Below, piece after piece: positions 30,526-43,130 of a stretch of 64,000 bases of DNA. Numbering within the stretch: the first letter of the stretch is position 1; every line of letters starts with the position of its first letter. A program made the position numbers and the translations under genes. The notes under the pieces were generated by a model that searched no databases, was not told the origin of the DNA, and was given only the letters and a program-made list of their open reading frames with translations. This stretch comes from Actinacidiphila acidipaludis (lineage in GTDB: Bacteria > Actinomycetota > Actinomycetes > Streptomycetales > Streptomycetaceae): positions 61,551-125,550 of the forward strand of contig NZ_JAINZZ010000020.1 of NCBI RefSeq assembly GCF_019890725.1, given 5' to 3'.

Positions 30526-31110
30526 ATGAGCACCACCCAGAGCGAGAGGCTGCGCGCGCTGCTCGAGCCCCTCGTCGTCACGGCGGGCCTGGAACTGGAG
30601 GGGGTCACGCTCTCCGCGGCCGGCCGGCGCCGCCAGTTGCAGGTCGTGGTGGACGCCGAGGAGGGCGTGGACCTCGACGCCATGGCCGAGGTGAGCCGCG
30701 CGATCTCCCAGGCCCTCGACGACTCCGACGTCATGGGTGACACCGAGTACCTGCTCGAGGTCAGCTCACCCGGCACCGACCGCCCGCTCACCGAGCCGCG
30801 ACACTTCCGGCGTAACGTCGGCCGGCTGGTCAAGCTGCAGCTCAAGGAGCGCGGAGAGCTGATCGCGCGGATCATGACGGTGGACGACACCGGACTGGAC
30901 CTGGAGGTGCCCGGCGTCAAGGGCCGCAAGCCCAAGCCGGCCCGCGCCGAGTTCGAGGAGATCACGCGGGCCCGGGTCGAGGTGGAGTTCAGCCGGAAGG
31001 CGGACGGCGAGGCCGGTGCTGATGCCGGCGCCGAGGACGCCGACCTCCCCGAGGACGGCACCGACGGCAGCGACAGCGACGACATCGACGAGAGCACTGA
31101 GGAGGCGTAG
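30526..31110 (+). CDS. rimP: Ribosome maturation factor RimP
   Basis: 194 residues. Needed for 30S maturation. RimP motifs: [32 protein letters not shown] and [20 protein letters not shown]. The last ~35 residues are an acidic Asp/Glu/Ser/Gly tail ([18 protein letters not shown]) beyond the normal fold. First gene of the translation operon; nusA starts 2 nt after its stop. Confidence 0.93.
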   Translation: MSTTQSERLRALLEPLVVTAGLELEGVTLSAAGRRRQLQVVVDAEEGVDLDAMAEVSRAISQALDDSDVMGDTEYLLEVSSPGTDRPLTEPRHFRRNVGRLVKLQLKERGELIARIMTVDDTGLDLEVPGVKGRKPKPARAEFEEITRARVEVEFSRKADGEAGADAGAEDADLPEDGTDGSDSDDIDESTEEA

Positions 31111-31112
31111 CC

Positions 31113-32111
31113 GTGGACATCGACATGAAGGCCCTGCGGGGCTTGGTGACGGAACGGCAGATCTCGTTCGATCTGCTGGTCGAGGCGATCGAGTCGGCGC
31201 TCCTCATCGCCTACAACCGGGAGCCCGGCAGCCATCGCCGGGCGCGCGTCGAGCTCGACCGGAACACCGGTCACGTCACCGTGTGGGCCACCGAGGAGCC
31301 CGAGGAGGCCGGGGAGGGCGCCGAGCCGCAGGAGTTCGACGACACCCCGAGCGGCTTCGGCCGGATCGCCGCGTCCACCGCCAAACAGGTGATCCTGCAG
31401 CGGCTGCGCGACGCCGAGGACGACGTGACGTTCGGGGAGTACGCCGGACGCGAGGGCGACATCGTCACCGGTGTCGTCCAGCAGGGCAAGGACCCCAAGA
31501 ACGTGCTGGTCGACATCGGCAAGCTGGAGGCCATCCTGCCGGTGCAGGAGCAGGTGCCGGGCGAGGACTACGCGCACGGCACACGGCTGCGCTCGTACGT
31601 CGTCCGGGTGGCCAAGGGCGTGCGCGGCCCGTCGGTGACGCTCTCGCGCACCCACCCGAACCTGGTGAAGAAGCTCTTCGCCCTGGAGGTCCCGGAGATC
31701 GCCGACGGCTCGGTGGTCATCGAGGCGATCGCCCGCGAGGCCGGGCACCGCACGAAGATCGCGGTCCGCTCGACCCGCTCCGGCCTCAACGCCAAGGGCG
31801 CCTGCATCGGCCCGATGGGCGCCCGGGTGCGGGCGGTCATGGCGGAGCTGAACGGCGAGAAGATCGACATCGTCGACTGGTCCGACGACCCGGCCGACAT
31901 GGTCGCCAACGCCTTGTCGCCGGCCCGGGTCTCCAAGGTCGAGGTGGTCGACTTCGCGGCCCGCTCGGCCCGGGTGACCGTGCCGGACTACCAGCTGTCG
32001 CTGGCGATCGGCAAGGAGGGCCAGAACGCCCGCCTCGCGGCGCGCCTGACCGGCTGGCGGATCGACATCCGGTCCGACACGGAGCAGCCGCAGGACCAGT
32101 CGCAGGACTGA
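31113..32111 (+). CDS. nusA: Transcription termination/antitermination factor NusA
   Basis: 332 residues, the short actinobacterial form lacking the C-terminal acidic repeats of E. coli NusA. N-terminal RNAP-binding domain, an S1 domain ([20 protein letters not shown]), then two KH domains ([18 protein letters not shown] and [19 protein letters not shown]). GTG at 31113 follows GAGGAGG and lies 2 nt after the rimP stop. Classic rimP-nusA-ylxR-infB order. Confidence 0.95.
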   Translation: MDIDMKALRGLVTERQISFDLLVEAIESALLIAYNREPGSHRRARVELDRNTGHVTVWATEEPEEAGEGAEPQEFDDTPSGFGRIAASTAKQVILQRLRDAEDDVTFGEYAGREGDIVTGVVQQGKDPKNVLVDIGKLEAILPVQEQVPGEDYAHGTRLRSYVVRVAKGVRGPSVTLSRTHPNLVKKLFALEVPEIADGSVVIEAIAREAGHRTKIAVRSTRSGLNAKGACIGPMGARVRAVMAELNGEKIDIVDWSDDPADMVANALSPARVSKVEVVDFAARSARVTVPDYQLSLAIGKEGQNARLAARLTGWRIDIRSDTEQPQDQSQD

Positions 32112-32289
32112 TCCGGGGCCGCCCCGGGCCGGATCCGGGCCGATGCAGGGCTGGTTCCGTGCCCGTGCCGGGCTCGTTCAGGGCTGATCCAGGGCTGATT
32201 CCGGCCGTCGGCCGGACCAATCGCAGACGAACAACCGTGCGTCGACGCACTCGAAGGGGTGAGGTCGGCGCGGGGAGGTAGACTAAAGG
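32112..32289 (+). promoter_or_regulatory. nusA-ylxR spacer with small repeats
   Basis: Holds short repeats built on GGGCTGAT and GGATCCGGGCC, a small hairpin CCGGCC-GTC-GGCCGG at 32201-32215, and a TAGACTAAAGG element just before ylxR that could serve as a -10 region. Confidence 0.3.
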
Positions 32290-32580
32290 GTGTCTGGTCG
32301 GACGCTGAACCCAGCATGCCCGGAGCGAACCTGCATCGGCTGCCGGCAGCGAGCGGCCAAGAGCGATCTGCTGCGTGTGGCGGCGGTCGGGGACGCGTGC
32401 GTTCCGGATCATCGCGGTACGCTGCCCGGTCGGGGTGCGTATCTGCATTCCGCCCTTGCCTGTCTGGACCTGGCGGTCCGCCGTCGGGCGTTCACCCGGG
32501 CCTTCCGAGCCCCCGTGACACCCGACACCGCGGAGCTGCGCCGGTATGTCGAGCAGGCAGCCCCGCAGGAAGAGAAGTAA
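32290..32580 (+). CDS. ylxR: YlxR (DUF448) RNA-binding protein
   Basis: 96 residues. PERTCIGCRQRAAKSDLLRV and PGRGAYLHSALACLDLAVRR are the YlxR signatures; the family modulates RNase P and binds nucleic acid or ribosome components. GTG at 32290 is chosen because the protein begins SGRTLNPACPERTC as in relatives. Lies between nusA and infB, as is standard. Confidence 0.9.
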   Translation: MSGRTLNPACPERTCIGCRQRAAKSDLLRVAAVGDACVPDHRGTLPGRGAYLHSALACLDLAVRRRAFTRAFRAPVTPDTAELRRYVEQAAPQEEK

Positions 32581-32585
32581 GTACG

Positions 32586-32604
32586 GCACGGTCCAACACC
32601 GTGC
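32586..32604 (+). promoter_or_regulatory. Hairpin at the start of the infB leader
   Basis: Perfect 7-bp stem GCACGGT / ACCGTGC with loop CCAAC, 5 nt after the ylxR stop. Followed by a GAGGTACCTC palindrome at 32608-32617. Confidence 0.5.
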
Positions 32605-32622
32605 GGTGAGGTACCTCGCGAG

Positions 32623-32687
32623 ATGGAAGTAGGTCGAGATTGCGATGAGCACTCGATGAGTACGCGATGAGTACGCCCATGAAGTAG
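32623..32687 (+). promoter_or_regulatory. Chain of ATGA-overlapping micro-ORFs in the infB leader
   Basis: Three short reading frames share an 11-bp repeat (CGATGAG at 32643, 32654 and 32665). ATG 32645 encodes MSTR then TGA; ATG 32656 encodes MSTR then TGA; ATG 32667 encodes MSTPMK then TAG at 32685-32687. Each start overlaps the previous stop as ATGA. A longer frame from ATG 32623 (MEVGRDCDEHSMSTR) runs into the second. The chain ends 43 nt before the infB GTG and is unlikely to be chance. Likely a translational leader; function unknown. Confidence 0.55.
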
Positions 32688-32730
32688 CGACGGTCCGGCG
32701 GACGACCACCCCGGACCTAGAAGGAGCGAA

Positions 32731-35784
<3,054 letters not shown>

Positions 35785-35814
35785 TCCGGCGCCTCGCACA
35801 GGCGTGACACCGGT

Positions 35815-35856
35815 CCGGGGCCGGTCGGCGGGAGAAATTCCGTCGATCGGCCCCGG
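35815..35856 (+). terminator. Hairpin after infB
   Basis: Perfect 9-bp stem CCGGGGCCG / CGGCCCCGG with a 24-nt loop between infB and the DUF503 gene. Weak as a terminator because of the large loop; could be an attenuator. Confidence 0.4.
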
Positions 35857-35879
35857 CCTTCGCCGGTACCGTTTCCGAC

Positions 35880-36173
35880 ATGTACGTAGGTGCTGTGAGC
35901 TTCGACCTGCTGCTCGGTGACGTACGGTCGCTGAAGGAGAAGAGGTCCGTCGTCCGCCCGATCGTCGCCGAGCTGCACCGCAGGTTCGGGGTCAGCGTCG
36001 CGGAGACCGGCGGTCAGGACCTCTACCGCAGGGCCGAGATCGGAATCGCGGTGGTGTCCGGCGAACTGGGACACATCAAGGACGTACTCGACCGGTGCGA
36101 GCGCTGGATGGCCGCCCGGCCCGAGGTGGAGCTGCTGTCGGCGCGGCAGCGGATCCACGGGGACGACGACTGA
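35880..36173 (+). CDS. DUF503 (YlxP-like) protein
   Basis: 97 residues. MYVGAVSFDLLLGDVRSLKEKRSVV is the family signature; a small ferredoxin-like fold protein located between infB and rbfA in many bacteria, function poorly known but linked to ribosome biology. TACCGT lies 7 nt before the ATG and no ribosome-binding site is seen, suggesting a leaderless transcript starting inside the operon. Confidence 0.9.
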   Translation: MYVGAVSFDLLLGDVRSLKEKRSVVRPIVAELHRRFGVSVAETGGQDLYRRAEIGIAVVSGELGHIKDVLDRCERWMAARPEVELLSARQRIHGDDD

Positions 36174-36309
36174 GGCGGGTGACGGCGAGTCATCGCGCGT
36201 GCCGGCGGCCGGAGCGGCCGGCGGCATCCGACCCGCCCGACGCGGACCGACCCGCACTGACCGGCGCGTCTGCACGCGCACCTGAACGCGAAGAAGAGAG
36301 AAGAAGACG

Positions 36310-36876
36310 ATGACCGACACCGCGCGGGCCCGAAAGCTGGCGGACCGCATCCGGGTCGTGGTCGCGGAGACCCTGCAGCGGCGGATCAAGGACCCGCGGC
36401 TGGGCTACGTGACGATCACCGACACCCGGGTCACCGGTGACCTCCGGGAGGCGACGGTCTTCTACACGGTCTACGGCGACGACGAGGAGCGTGCCGCGTC
36501 CGCCGCGGCCCTGGAGAGCGCCAAGGGCGTGCTGCGCTCCGAGGTCGGCCGGCAGACGGGGGTGCGCTTCACGCCCACCCTGGCCTTCGTGGCCGACGCC
36601 CTGCCGGACAACGCCCGCACCATCGACGACCTGCTCGCCAAGGCCCGCGCGGCCGACGAGCAGGTGCGCAAGTCCGCCACCGACGCGCAGTACGCCGGCG
36701 ACGCCGATCCGTACCGCAAGCCCGCGGACGAGGACGCCGACGCCGAGGTCGATGACCTGGACGCCGGGGACGCCGGGGACGCCGGGGACGCCGGGGACGA
36801 CGCGGGTGAGGCCGGCGCGGCCGGCGGCGGCGCGAAGGGCGCCGACGGTGGCGAGGGCGGTTCGTCGCAGGCATGA
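36310..36876 (+). CDS. rbfA: Ribosome-binding factor A
   Basis: 188 residues. KH-type 30S maturation factor: [38 protein letters not shown] and [15 protein letters not shown] are conserved. After about residue 140 comes an acidic/Ala-Gly tail with the unit DAG repeated four times ([16 protein letters not shown]), absent from the usual ~120-residue protein. The stop overlaps the truB start as ATGA. Confidence 0.94.
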   Translation: MTDTARARKLADRIRVVVAETLQRRIKDPRLGYVTITDTRVTGDLREATVFYTVYGDDEERAASAAALESAKGVLRSEVGRQTGVRFTPTLAFVADALPDNARTIDDLLAKARAADEQVRKSATDAQYAGDADPYRKPADEDADAEVDDLDAGDAGDAGDAGDDAGEAGAAGGGAKGADGGEGGSSQA

Positions 36877-37784
36877 GTCGTCCACAGGGACCCTCCGGGC
36901 TGGTGATCGTCGACAAGCCCGGCGGGCTCACCTCGCACGGCGTGGTGTCGCGGATGCGTCGGCTGGCGGGCACCCGCCGCGTCGGCCACGCCGGGACCCT
37001 CGACCCGATGGCCACCGGTGTGCTGATCATCGGAGTCGAGAAGGCCACCCGGCTGCTCGGCCACCTCGCGCTCACCGAGAAGGAGTACGCGGCCACCATC
37101 CGCCTGGGCCAGACCACCGTCACCGACGACGCCGAGGGCGAGGTCACCGCGTCCGTCGCGGCCACCGGGGTCACCCGGGAGGCGATCGACGCCGGTATCG
37201 CCGCGCTGACCGGGCCGATCCAGCAGGTGCCGTCCAAGGTCAGCGCCATCAAGGTGAACGGCGTCCGGTCGTACACCCGGGTGCGCGAGGGCGAGGACTT
37301 CGAGCTCGCCGCGCGCCCGGTGACGGTCTCGTCGTTCACCGTGCAGGCCCTGCGGCGGGCCGAGGCGGTCGATCCCTCGGGCGCGGCCATCGAGGTCCTC
37401 GACCTGGACGTCACCGTCGTCTGCTCCTCCGGCACCTACATCCGTGCGCTGGCCCGTGACCTGGGCGCCGGGCTGGGCGTCGGCGGCCACCTGACGGCGC
37501 TGCGCCGCACCCGCGTCGGCCCGTACGGCCTGGACGGGGCCCGGACCCTCGAACAGCTCGAGGAGTCGTTCGCGGTCCTCCCCATCGAGGAGGCGGCCGC
37601 GGCCGCGTTCCCGCGCTGGGAGGCCGACGACCACCAGGCCCGCCTGCTGGCCAACGGCGTCCGCATCGCCCTCCCCGCACTGCCCACCGGCCCCAACGCG
37701 GTCTTCGGCCCCGACGGCCGCTTTCTGGCGCTGGTGGAGGAGGACGAGGGGAAGGCGAGGATCGTGGCGGGGTTCGCGCAGTAG
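36873..37784 (+). CDS. truB: tRNA pseudouridine-55 synthase
   Basis: 303 residues. Makes pseudouridine 55 in tRNA. Catalytic Asp44 in [14 protein letters not shown]; KxYxxxxxLG region as [25 protein letters not shown] near the C-terminal part. Translationally coupled to rbfA. Last gene of the operon; a strong hairpin follows at 37893. Confidence 0.95.
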   Translation: MSRPQGPSGLVIVDKPGGLTSHGVVSRMRRLAGTRRVGHAGTLDPMATGVLIIGVEKATRLLGHLALTEKEYAATIRLGQTTVTDDAEGEVTASVAATGVTREAIDAGIAALTGPIQQVPSKVSAIKVNGVRSYTRVREGEDFELAARPVTVSSFTVQALRRAEAVDPSGAAIEVLDLDVTVVCSSGTYIRALARDLGAGLGVGGHLTALRRTRVGPYGLDGARTLEQLEESFAVLPIEEAAAAAFPRWEADDHQARLLANGVRIALPALPTGPNAVFGPDGRFLALVEEDEGKARIVAGFAQ

Positions 37785-38138
37785 TGCTGACCGCGCGGCC
37801 CGGCGCGGGTGCTCGGTCGTCCCGGGCGCCCGGTTGTTCCGGACGCCCGGCCGCTCGGCCGCTCGGGACAGCCGGGCGCTCACGCTCCGAGTGGCGGGGC
37901 CGCCTGTCCCCTGAGCGGCCCCGCCCCACGGCCCCCCGCACACCCCCTGACCAGTCCCTGTCCACCGGGGACCCCGTTATCACTCCAATGGGCAGGCGCT
38001 CGGAGTGAAGGGAGGGGGCGCAAGGGGGCGCTTTCCGCCGATGATCTAGGCGGGAGATCATGTCCGACCTACCGTCGAAGCGGGACGAAACGGGGCGCTT
38101 TCGCGCAAGCGGGGGCACGGCGGCGGGGAGGTGCCGTC
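37785..38138. other. Intergenic region truB - large ATPase gene
   Basis: 354 bp. Holds repeats of GGACGCCCGG / GCCGCTCGG type, the truB hairpin at 37893-37925, and a CACTCC-N15-GGAGTG inverted repeat at about 37980-38006. GGGGAG precedes the start of the large gene at 38139. No further gene recognised. Confidence 0.5.
37893..37925 (+). terminator. Hairpin after truB
   Basis: Perfect 11-bp stem GGCGGGGCCGC / GCGGCCCCGCC with an 11-nt loop; end of the translation operon. Confidence 0.65.
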
Positions 38139-41100
38139 ATGGCGGCAGGGGACGGCCAGGGGAGCGCGCGGGACGAGGCGCATCGGCCCGGACACGCGGG
38201 ACACACGGGAGGCGCGGGCGGCCCCGGAGGCCCGGAGCACGGCAGTCGGTCCACCCCCGGCTCCGCCTCGGGCGACCCCCTGATCCGCATCTGCGACCTG
38301 GCCGGCCGCCCCCGCGGCACCGGCTTCCTCGCAGACGCCGACGGCACCCTCCTGACCAGCCACGAAGCGGTCGACGGCCTCGCCCGGCTGGTGCTGCACG
38401 CCCCCGGCGGACAGGTGTGCCTGGCCGAGAGCGAGGCGGTCACCCCGCTTCCCGAGACCGGGCTGGCCCTCGTCGCGACCGAGGGGCTGGCCGTGGCACC
38501 GCTGCCCGTCGCCCCGCACGGACCCGTCCACCCGGAGTGGCGCGTCCACCTCCGGATCCCGCACCGGGTCCGGGGCACGATCCTCGGCACCACGACCGTC
38601 ACCTACACCGCGACCGACCGCTTCCACCTGCTCGACGAGGTCTGGGAACTCGCGCTCGAACAAGCCGACTTGAACCGGGCCGACCCCCTGGCGTCCGGCG
38701 CACCGCTCGTCGACGCCGCGACCGGGGCCGTGCTCGGCGTGGTGGCGACCGCCCTGCACGCGGGACACCGGGCCTCCGGTTTCGCCATCCCGCTCACCGC
38801 CACCGGGGCGCCCGGCCCGCTGGCCGACCTGCTCGAACGCAACGCGGCCACCGTCCCGGCCTACGGCCGCCACCTCAACCTCGCGGGCGCGCTCCAGCTC
38901 ACCGGCACCTCGGTCGGGACGGCCGCCGAGCCGGGGGAGGGGCGCGAGCCCGTCGCCCGGGAGAGCGTCGCCGCCGAGCTGTGCCGGTTCCTCGACGCCG
39001 AAGGGCCGCACGCACCGCTCGTCCTGGGGCTGGTCGGCGAACCGGGGACGGGCCGCAGCACCGAACTGGCCCAGCTCGCCGTCCGCCGGGCCCGCGGCCC
39101 GCGGCCCGCCCCCACCCTGTGGCTCCGCGGGGCCGAGCTGCGCCCCGGCGACGGCGGCCTCGAGAACGCCGTGGAACGGTCCCTGCGGACGGCCGCGCGC
39201 ATCGTCGGCGCGGGCCGGCACTCGAACGCCGTGCCCCCGCCGCTCTGGCCGGAAGCCGGCCTCGCCGACCCGTCACCGGACACGGTGGCCGAACTGGCGC
39301 ACGCCGCCGGCCGTCCGCTGCTGGTGCTGCTGGACGCGCCCGAGGAGATGCCCCCGGTCCTGGCCCACGCCCTCGCCGACTGGACCGCCGGCACGGCCCG
39401 CTGGCTCCGTGACCGCCGGGTCCGCCTGGTGGTGGCCTGCCGGCCCGAGTTCTGGGAGCAGGCCGGGGCCCTGCTGCCGCGCGAGCTGCTGTACGCGGGG
39501 ACGAGCGGACGGCACCCGTCCCGGAGCGGGGAGCCGGAGCCGTCGCGGCGGACGTCCCGGCAGCCGCCCCGGCCATCGCGGCACGTTCCAGCACGCGGAC
39601 TCCCGCCGTGCGTGCGACTGGGCGCGCTGACCGACGACGAGGCCGCGCGTGCCCGGGCGCGCTACGACCTGCGGCCCGGCGACCTCGCCGAGCAGGACGC
39701 CGGGCACCCGCTGGCGCTGCGGCTGCTCGGGGAGATCAAGGCCGCGCTGCCGGCGGAGCTGGACCCGGTCGAGGGAGAGCGCCGGGTGCCGCCCTCGCGG
39801 AGGGAGTTGTTCTCGGCCCACCTGGACCTGGTGTGCCTGCGCATCGCCGTACGGCTGGCCGCCGCGTCGGAACCGGCCGTGCGCGGCAAGGGCGTGCGGC
39901 GGCTCGCCGCGCGGGTCGCGGGACAGGTGCACGAGGCCGCGCGTCGCTGCCTCGGCCCGGGGCAAGGCGAGTTGGACCGCGAGACGTTCGAGGAACTGTT
40001 CCCTTGGCGGACGGGCTGGGCGTCTGCGGTGCTCACCGAGGGGCTGCTGGTGCCGGCCGGGGCGGGCTACCGCTTCGCGCACGAGGAGCCGGCGGACTGG
40101 CTCCAGGCACTCCACCTCGACGTCCCGGCCGCCCTCTACGCCCTGGTCCACCGCTGGTTCGCCCCGGCGGGGGCACCGGCCGAGGCACCGGTGCGGTTGC
40201 CGTCCCGGCCGGCCGCCCGCGCGGGCCAGCCGCCCCCGGTGCCGCCGGCCCCCGCGGTGGCCCCGGCGACGTTCCCCCGCAGCCTTCCTGTGCCCCACCA
40301 TCGAGCGGGCCCGGTCGTCCAGGCCCTCCTGCTCACGCCGCCCGCCACCCTCATCACCCACCTCCACGGCCTGGTCGCCGCCCTCACGGAGGCGCCCTGC
40401 CCGCCTGGCCGCGGGCTCGGGGCGGGGGACGGCTCAGGAGCCGCTGCGGAGTTCGCATCCGCGACGGCGGCGGGCCCGGGGGAGAAGCGGGCGGGGGCCA
40501 CGGGGCCTGGCCGAGAGTTCGGTGGGGACGGGGGAAGCCGCCCGGCCGGCGGGACGCTTCCGGGCGCGAGGGGAGGGGCTACGGGCTGCCTGCCGTCGTC
40601 GGGGCCCGTGGGTGCGGGCGAGGCAGCACGGGGCGCGGGAGGGCCGCCGGGATCGGTGTCGGCTTCTGCGTCTCCGTGTGCCGCGGGGTGGGGTGCGGGC
40701 GAGTGGCGGTTGCCGACCGCGCGCTCTGCCTCCGCGTCCGGCCTCGGGGACGGTCGTCCTCGGCCCGCGGTGACGGCATTGCCGCACGTCGCCGCCGACT
40801 TGGACACCGACACCGTGCCGAACCCGCGCACCCGACGCGCTGCCCGTCCTGACGTGGCGTGCGACCCGGGCCACGCCGGCCCGGCGCCGTGCGGGACGCC
40901 GCAAGGGTCCGGCCGGAGCGAGGAAACGGTGGCGCCGGGTGCCGCCTCCCAGCTCCGGCCCGCCGCCCGCTGGGGAGTTCGGCCCGGGGAAGCGGAGGGG
41001 CCCGGGCCTGCCCGGGGCCTTGTGCCGGGCGAGGACACGGCGGCCCGCGTAGGTGGCGTGCCGACCTCGGGCGGGGATCCAGCCGACGGCGCCGTCCGGC

Positions 41101-43130
41101 TCGGTGGCTCGGCGCGGATGTCCGGGGACCCCGAACCGGGCACGCGCAGCCGTGTCGACCAGGGGCACGGCCCGGCTCCGACCGGCCCGCGCGGCAGGGC
41201 CGGGCGCCCGGACGAAGGTGACGGCACCCACGAGCGAAACGGCGGCGAGCCCGACCGTGAGCCTGAGCCCGATGCCGAGCGTCACGACGAGCCCGACGCA
41301 CGCGGCCGGGGCGAGGACGGCGGGACCGGCAGCTGGTTCATCGGCGCGGCATGGCCGCCCGAGGAAGGACCGGCCCGTACCGGAGATCCCAGGGGCGGTT
41401 CGGCCGGCGACGCGGACGTCCGGGGCGTCCGGGGTTCGGGGCCGGCTGTCGACGGGGAGGGCCGGGTTCCCGCGCAGGGCCGGGGCCCACGCGGAAGTGG
41501 CGCACAGGCGGGGGGCACGGGCGGCGGCGCCTCCGGCGTGGGACGCCCCGGTACGGAACCGGCGTGGCCCGGTGGCGGCTCCGCGCGGCGTGCCGGGGGC
41601 ACGTTCGGGCGGGAGGCGCGGCGGCAGGACGCGGCATGGTGGGCGGCGCACCTGCTGAGGGAAGTGCTGCTCCGGGTGCCTGACGCCGGGCCGTACCGCG
41701 ACGTGCTGGCGGCGCTGGCCGGGCAGATCGTCGAGCGGTCGGTCCGGTGCGGCGGCTTCGCGCGGCTGGGACCGCACGGCCTGGGCATGTTCGGCCCGTG
41801 GTTCTGGCGGCGGCTGCCCCTGCCCACCGCCGACCGGCTCGACCTGCTGCGGACGCTGCTCCCCGCCGACGGCCCGCCGAGCGCCGCCGACCGTGCCGAC
41901 CGTGCCGACGACCGCGCCGACAGGTTCCTGACCGTCGTCGCCGAGCTGGTGCGCGCGGAACCGGCCGAGGCCCTGCCCGCCGTGTGCGGCTGGTTCGGCG
42001 ACGACCGCCCGCTGCAGGGCGCCCCCGCGCTCACCGTCGCCTCCGCCGCCCAGGCGCTGCTGTACACGCACCGCCGCCTCTCCGTCGACGACCTCACCGA
42101 CGCCCTGGTGGCGGCGGGCCGCCCGGCCGCCGACGAAGTGCTGACCGCGCTCGCCGAGGACGAGCCGTCCGCCGTGTGCCGCGCGGTCGACCGCTGGGCC
42201 CACGACCCGCGCCCCGACCGGCACGTCGCGGCGGCCACCTACGGGACCAGGACTGTGCCGCACGTCCGCTCGGACGCCGACCGCGAGCTGCTTCGGTACG
42301 CGGCGCTGGCGATCCTGGCCCGCCCGGACGACTGCACGCTGCACGGCGCCGCCCTCGGTCTGCTGGTCCGCGATCCGGCGACCCGCACCCGTCATCTGCC
42401 CGCCGCACTACGGCACTTCACGGAAGGGGACCCGGGGCTGCCGCCGGAGGCCGTGGCCGCCGCCCTCACCACCCACCCCGAGCCGGTGCTCGCCGCGTTC
42501 CGGACCCGGCTGCGCCACGGTGACGACAGCGCCGAGGCCCTGCGCGCGCTGGCCGTGGGCGACGCGCCCGCGATCGCCCGGCGCACCGCCGTGCTCGTCG
42601 AGGACCACCTGCGGCACCGGCCCGGACACGCCCCGGCCGTGGCGGCCTACCTCGACCTGCGGCTGGAGGAAGGGCCGGACGTGCGGCCGGTGCTGCTGCC
42701 GCTGGTCGCCGGGTTGCTGCGGGACCACCCGGCGCGGGTACGGGCGGTCCTCGTGCCCGTGTTCGCCGCGCCCGGCACGCATCTGTCGCGCGCACTGCGC
42801 CAGGAGCTGCTGGAGACCGTCCTGGAGAGCGAACGCGACCCGGTCGTGCTGGACGCGTTGCTCACGGCCGCGGCCGGCTTCGCCCGGCAACGGCATCCGC
42901 TGCTCACCCGCGACCTCGTGCACCAACTCGCCCTGCTCTTCGTGCGGACCCCCGAGGGCGCGGCCCACTTCGACCGCCGCCTCGTCCAACTGGCCGCCGA
43001 GACACCGGACTTCGCCGCCATGGTGCGCGAATGGCTGGCCGACACCCACATCTGGGACACCCTGATCGGCCCCAGCACGCGCCGCACCCTGACGACCGCC
43101 GCCCGCGTTCCCACCGTGCCCACCCCCTGA
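38139..43130 (+). CDS. Giant trypsin-like/P-loop ATPase protein of unknown function
   Basis: 1663 residues. Order: short disordered N-terminus; trypsin-like domain about 47-225 with His75 (LLTSHEAV) and Ser186 (LASGAPLVD), but where Asp is normal the sequence reads ETGLALV, so the triad looks incomplete; a P-loop ATPase with Walker A GEPGTGRST (300-308) and Walker-B-like LLVLLDAPEE (Asp399), then ACRPEFWEQ; a low-complexity disordered linker about 683-1158; and an Ala/Leu-rich helical, HEAT-like C-terminus. Protease plus STAND-like NTPase fusions are known in bacterial conflict and signalling systems, but it lies between truB and ribF, so it could be a conserved streptomycete protein. ATG at 38139 has GGGGAG 9 nt upstream. 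Confidence 0.72.
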   Translation: MAAGDGQGSARDEAHRPGHAGHTGGAGGPGGPEHGSRSTPGSASGDPLIRICDLAGRPRGTGFLADADGTLLTSHEAVDGLARLVLHAPGGQVCLAESEAVTPLPETGLALVATEGLAVAPLPVAPHGPVHPEWRVHLRIPHRVRGTILGTTTVTYTATDRFHLLDEVWELALEQADLNRADPLASGAPLVDAATGAVLGVVATALHAGHRASGFAIPLTATGAPGPLADLLERNAATVPAYGRHLNLAGALQLTGTSVGTAAEPGEGREPVARESVAAELCRFLDAEGPHAPLVLGLVGEPGTGRSTELAQLAVRRARGPRPAPTLWLRGAELRPGDGGLENAVERSLRTAARIVGAGRHSNAVPPPLWPEAGLADPSPDTVAELAHAAGRPLLVLLDAPEEMPPVLAHALADWTAGTARWLRDRRVRLVVACRPEFWEQAGALLPRELLYAGTSGRHPSRSGEPEPSRRTSRQPPRPSRHVPARGLPPCVRLGALTDDEAARARARYDLRPGDLAEQDAGHPLALRLLGEIKAALPAELDPVEGERRVPPSRRELFSAHLDLVCLRIAVRLAAASEPAVRGKGVRRLAARVAGQVHEAARRCLGPGQGELDRETFEELFPWRTGWASAVLTEGLLVPAGAGYRFAHEEPADWLQALHLDVPAALYALVHRWFAPAGAPAEAPVRLPSRPAARAGQPPPVPPAPAVAPATFPRSLPVPHHRAGPVVQALLLTPPATLITHLHGLVAALTEAPCPPGRGLGAGDGSGAAAEFASATAAGPGEKRAGATGPGREFGGDGGSRPAGGTLPGARGGATGCLPSSGPVGAGEAARGAGGPPGSVSASASPCAAGWGAGEWRLPTARSASASGLGDGRPRPAVTALPHVAADLDTDTVPNPRTRRAARPDVACDPGHAGPAPCGTPQGSGRSEETVAPGAASQLRPAARWGVRPGEAEGPGPARGLVPGEDTAARVGGVPTSGGDPADGAVRLGGSARMSGDPEPGTRSRVDQGHGPAPTGPRGRAGRPDEGDGTHERNGGEPDREPEPDAERHDEPDARGRGEDGGTGSWFIGAAWPPEEGPARTGDPRGGSAGDADVRGVRGSGPAVDGEGRVPAQGRGPRGSGAQAGGTGGGASGVGRPGTEPAWPGGGSARRAGGTFGREARRQDAAWWAAHLLREVLLRVPDAGPYRDVLAALAGQIVERSVRCGGFARLGPHGLGMFGPWFWRRLPLPTADRLDLLRTLLPADGPPSAADRADRADDRADRFLTVVAELVRAEPAEALPAVCGWFGDDRPLQGAPALTVASAAQALLYTHRRLSVDDLTDALVAAGRPAADEVLTALAEDEPSAVCRAVDRWAHDPRPDRHVAAATYGTRTVPHVRSDADRELLRYAALAILARPDDCTLHGAALGLLVRDPATRTRHLPAALRHFTEGDPGLPPEAVAAALTTHPEPVLAAFRTRLRHGDDSAEALRALAVGDAPAIARRTAVLVEDHLRHRPGHAPAVAAYLDLRLEEGPDVRPVLLPLVAGLLRDHPARVRAVLVPVFAAPGTHLSRALRQELLETVLESERDPVVLDALLTAAAGFARQRHPLLTRDLVHQLALLFVRTPEGAAHFDRRLVQLAAETPDFAAMVREWLADTHIWDTLIGPSTRRTLTTAARVPTVPTP

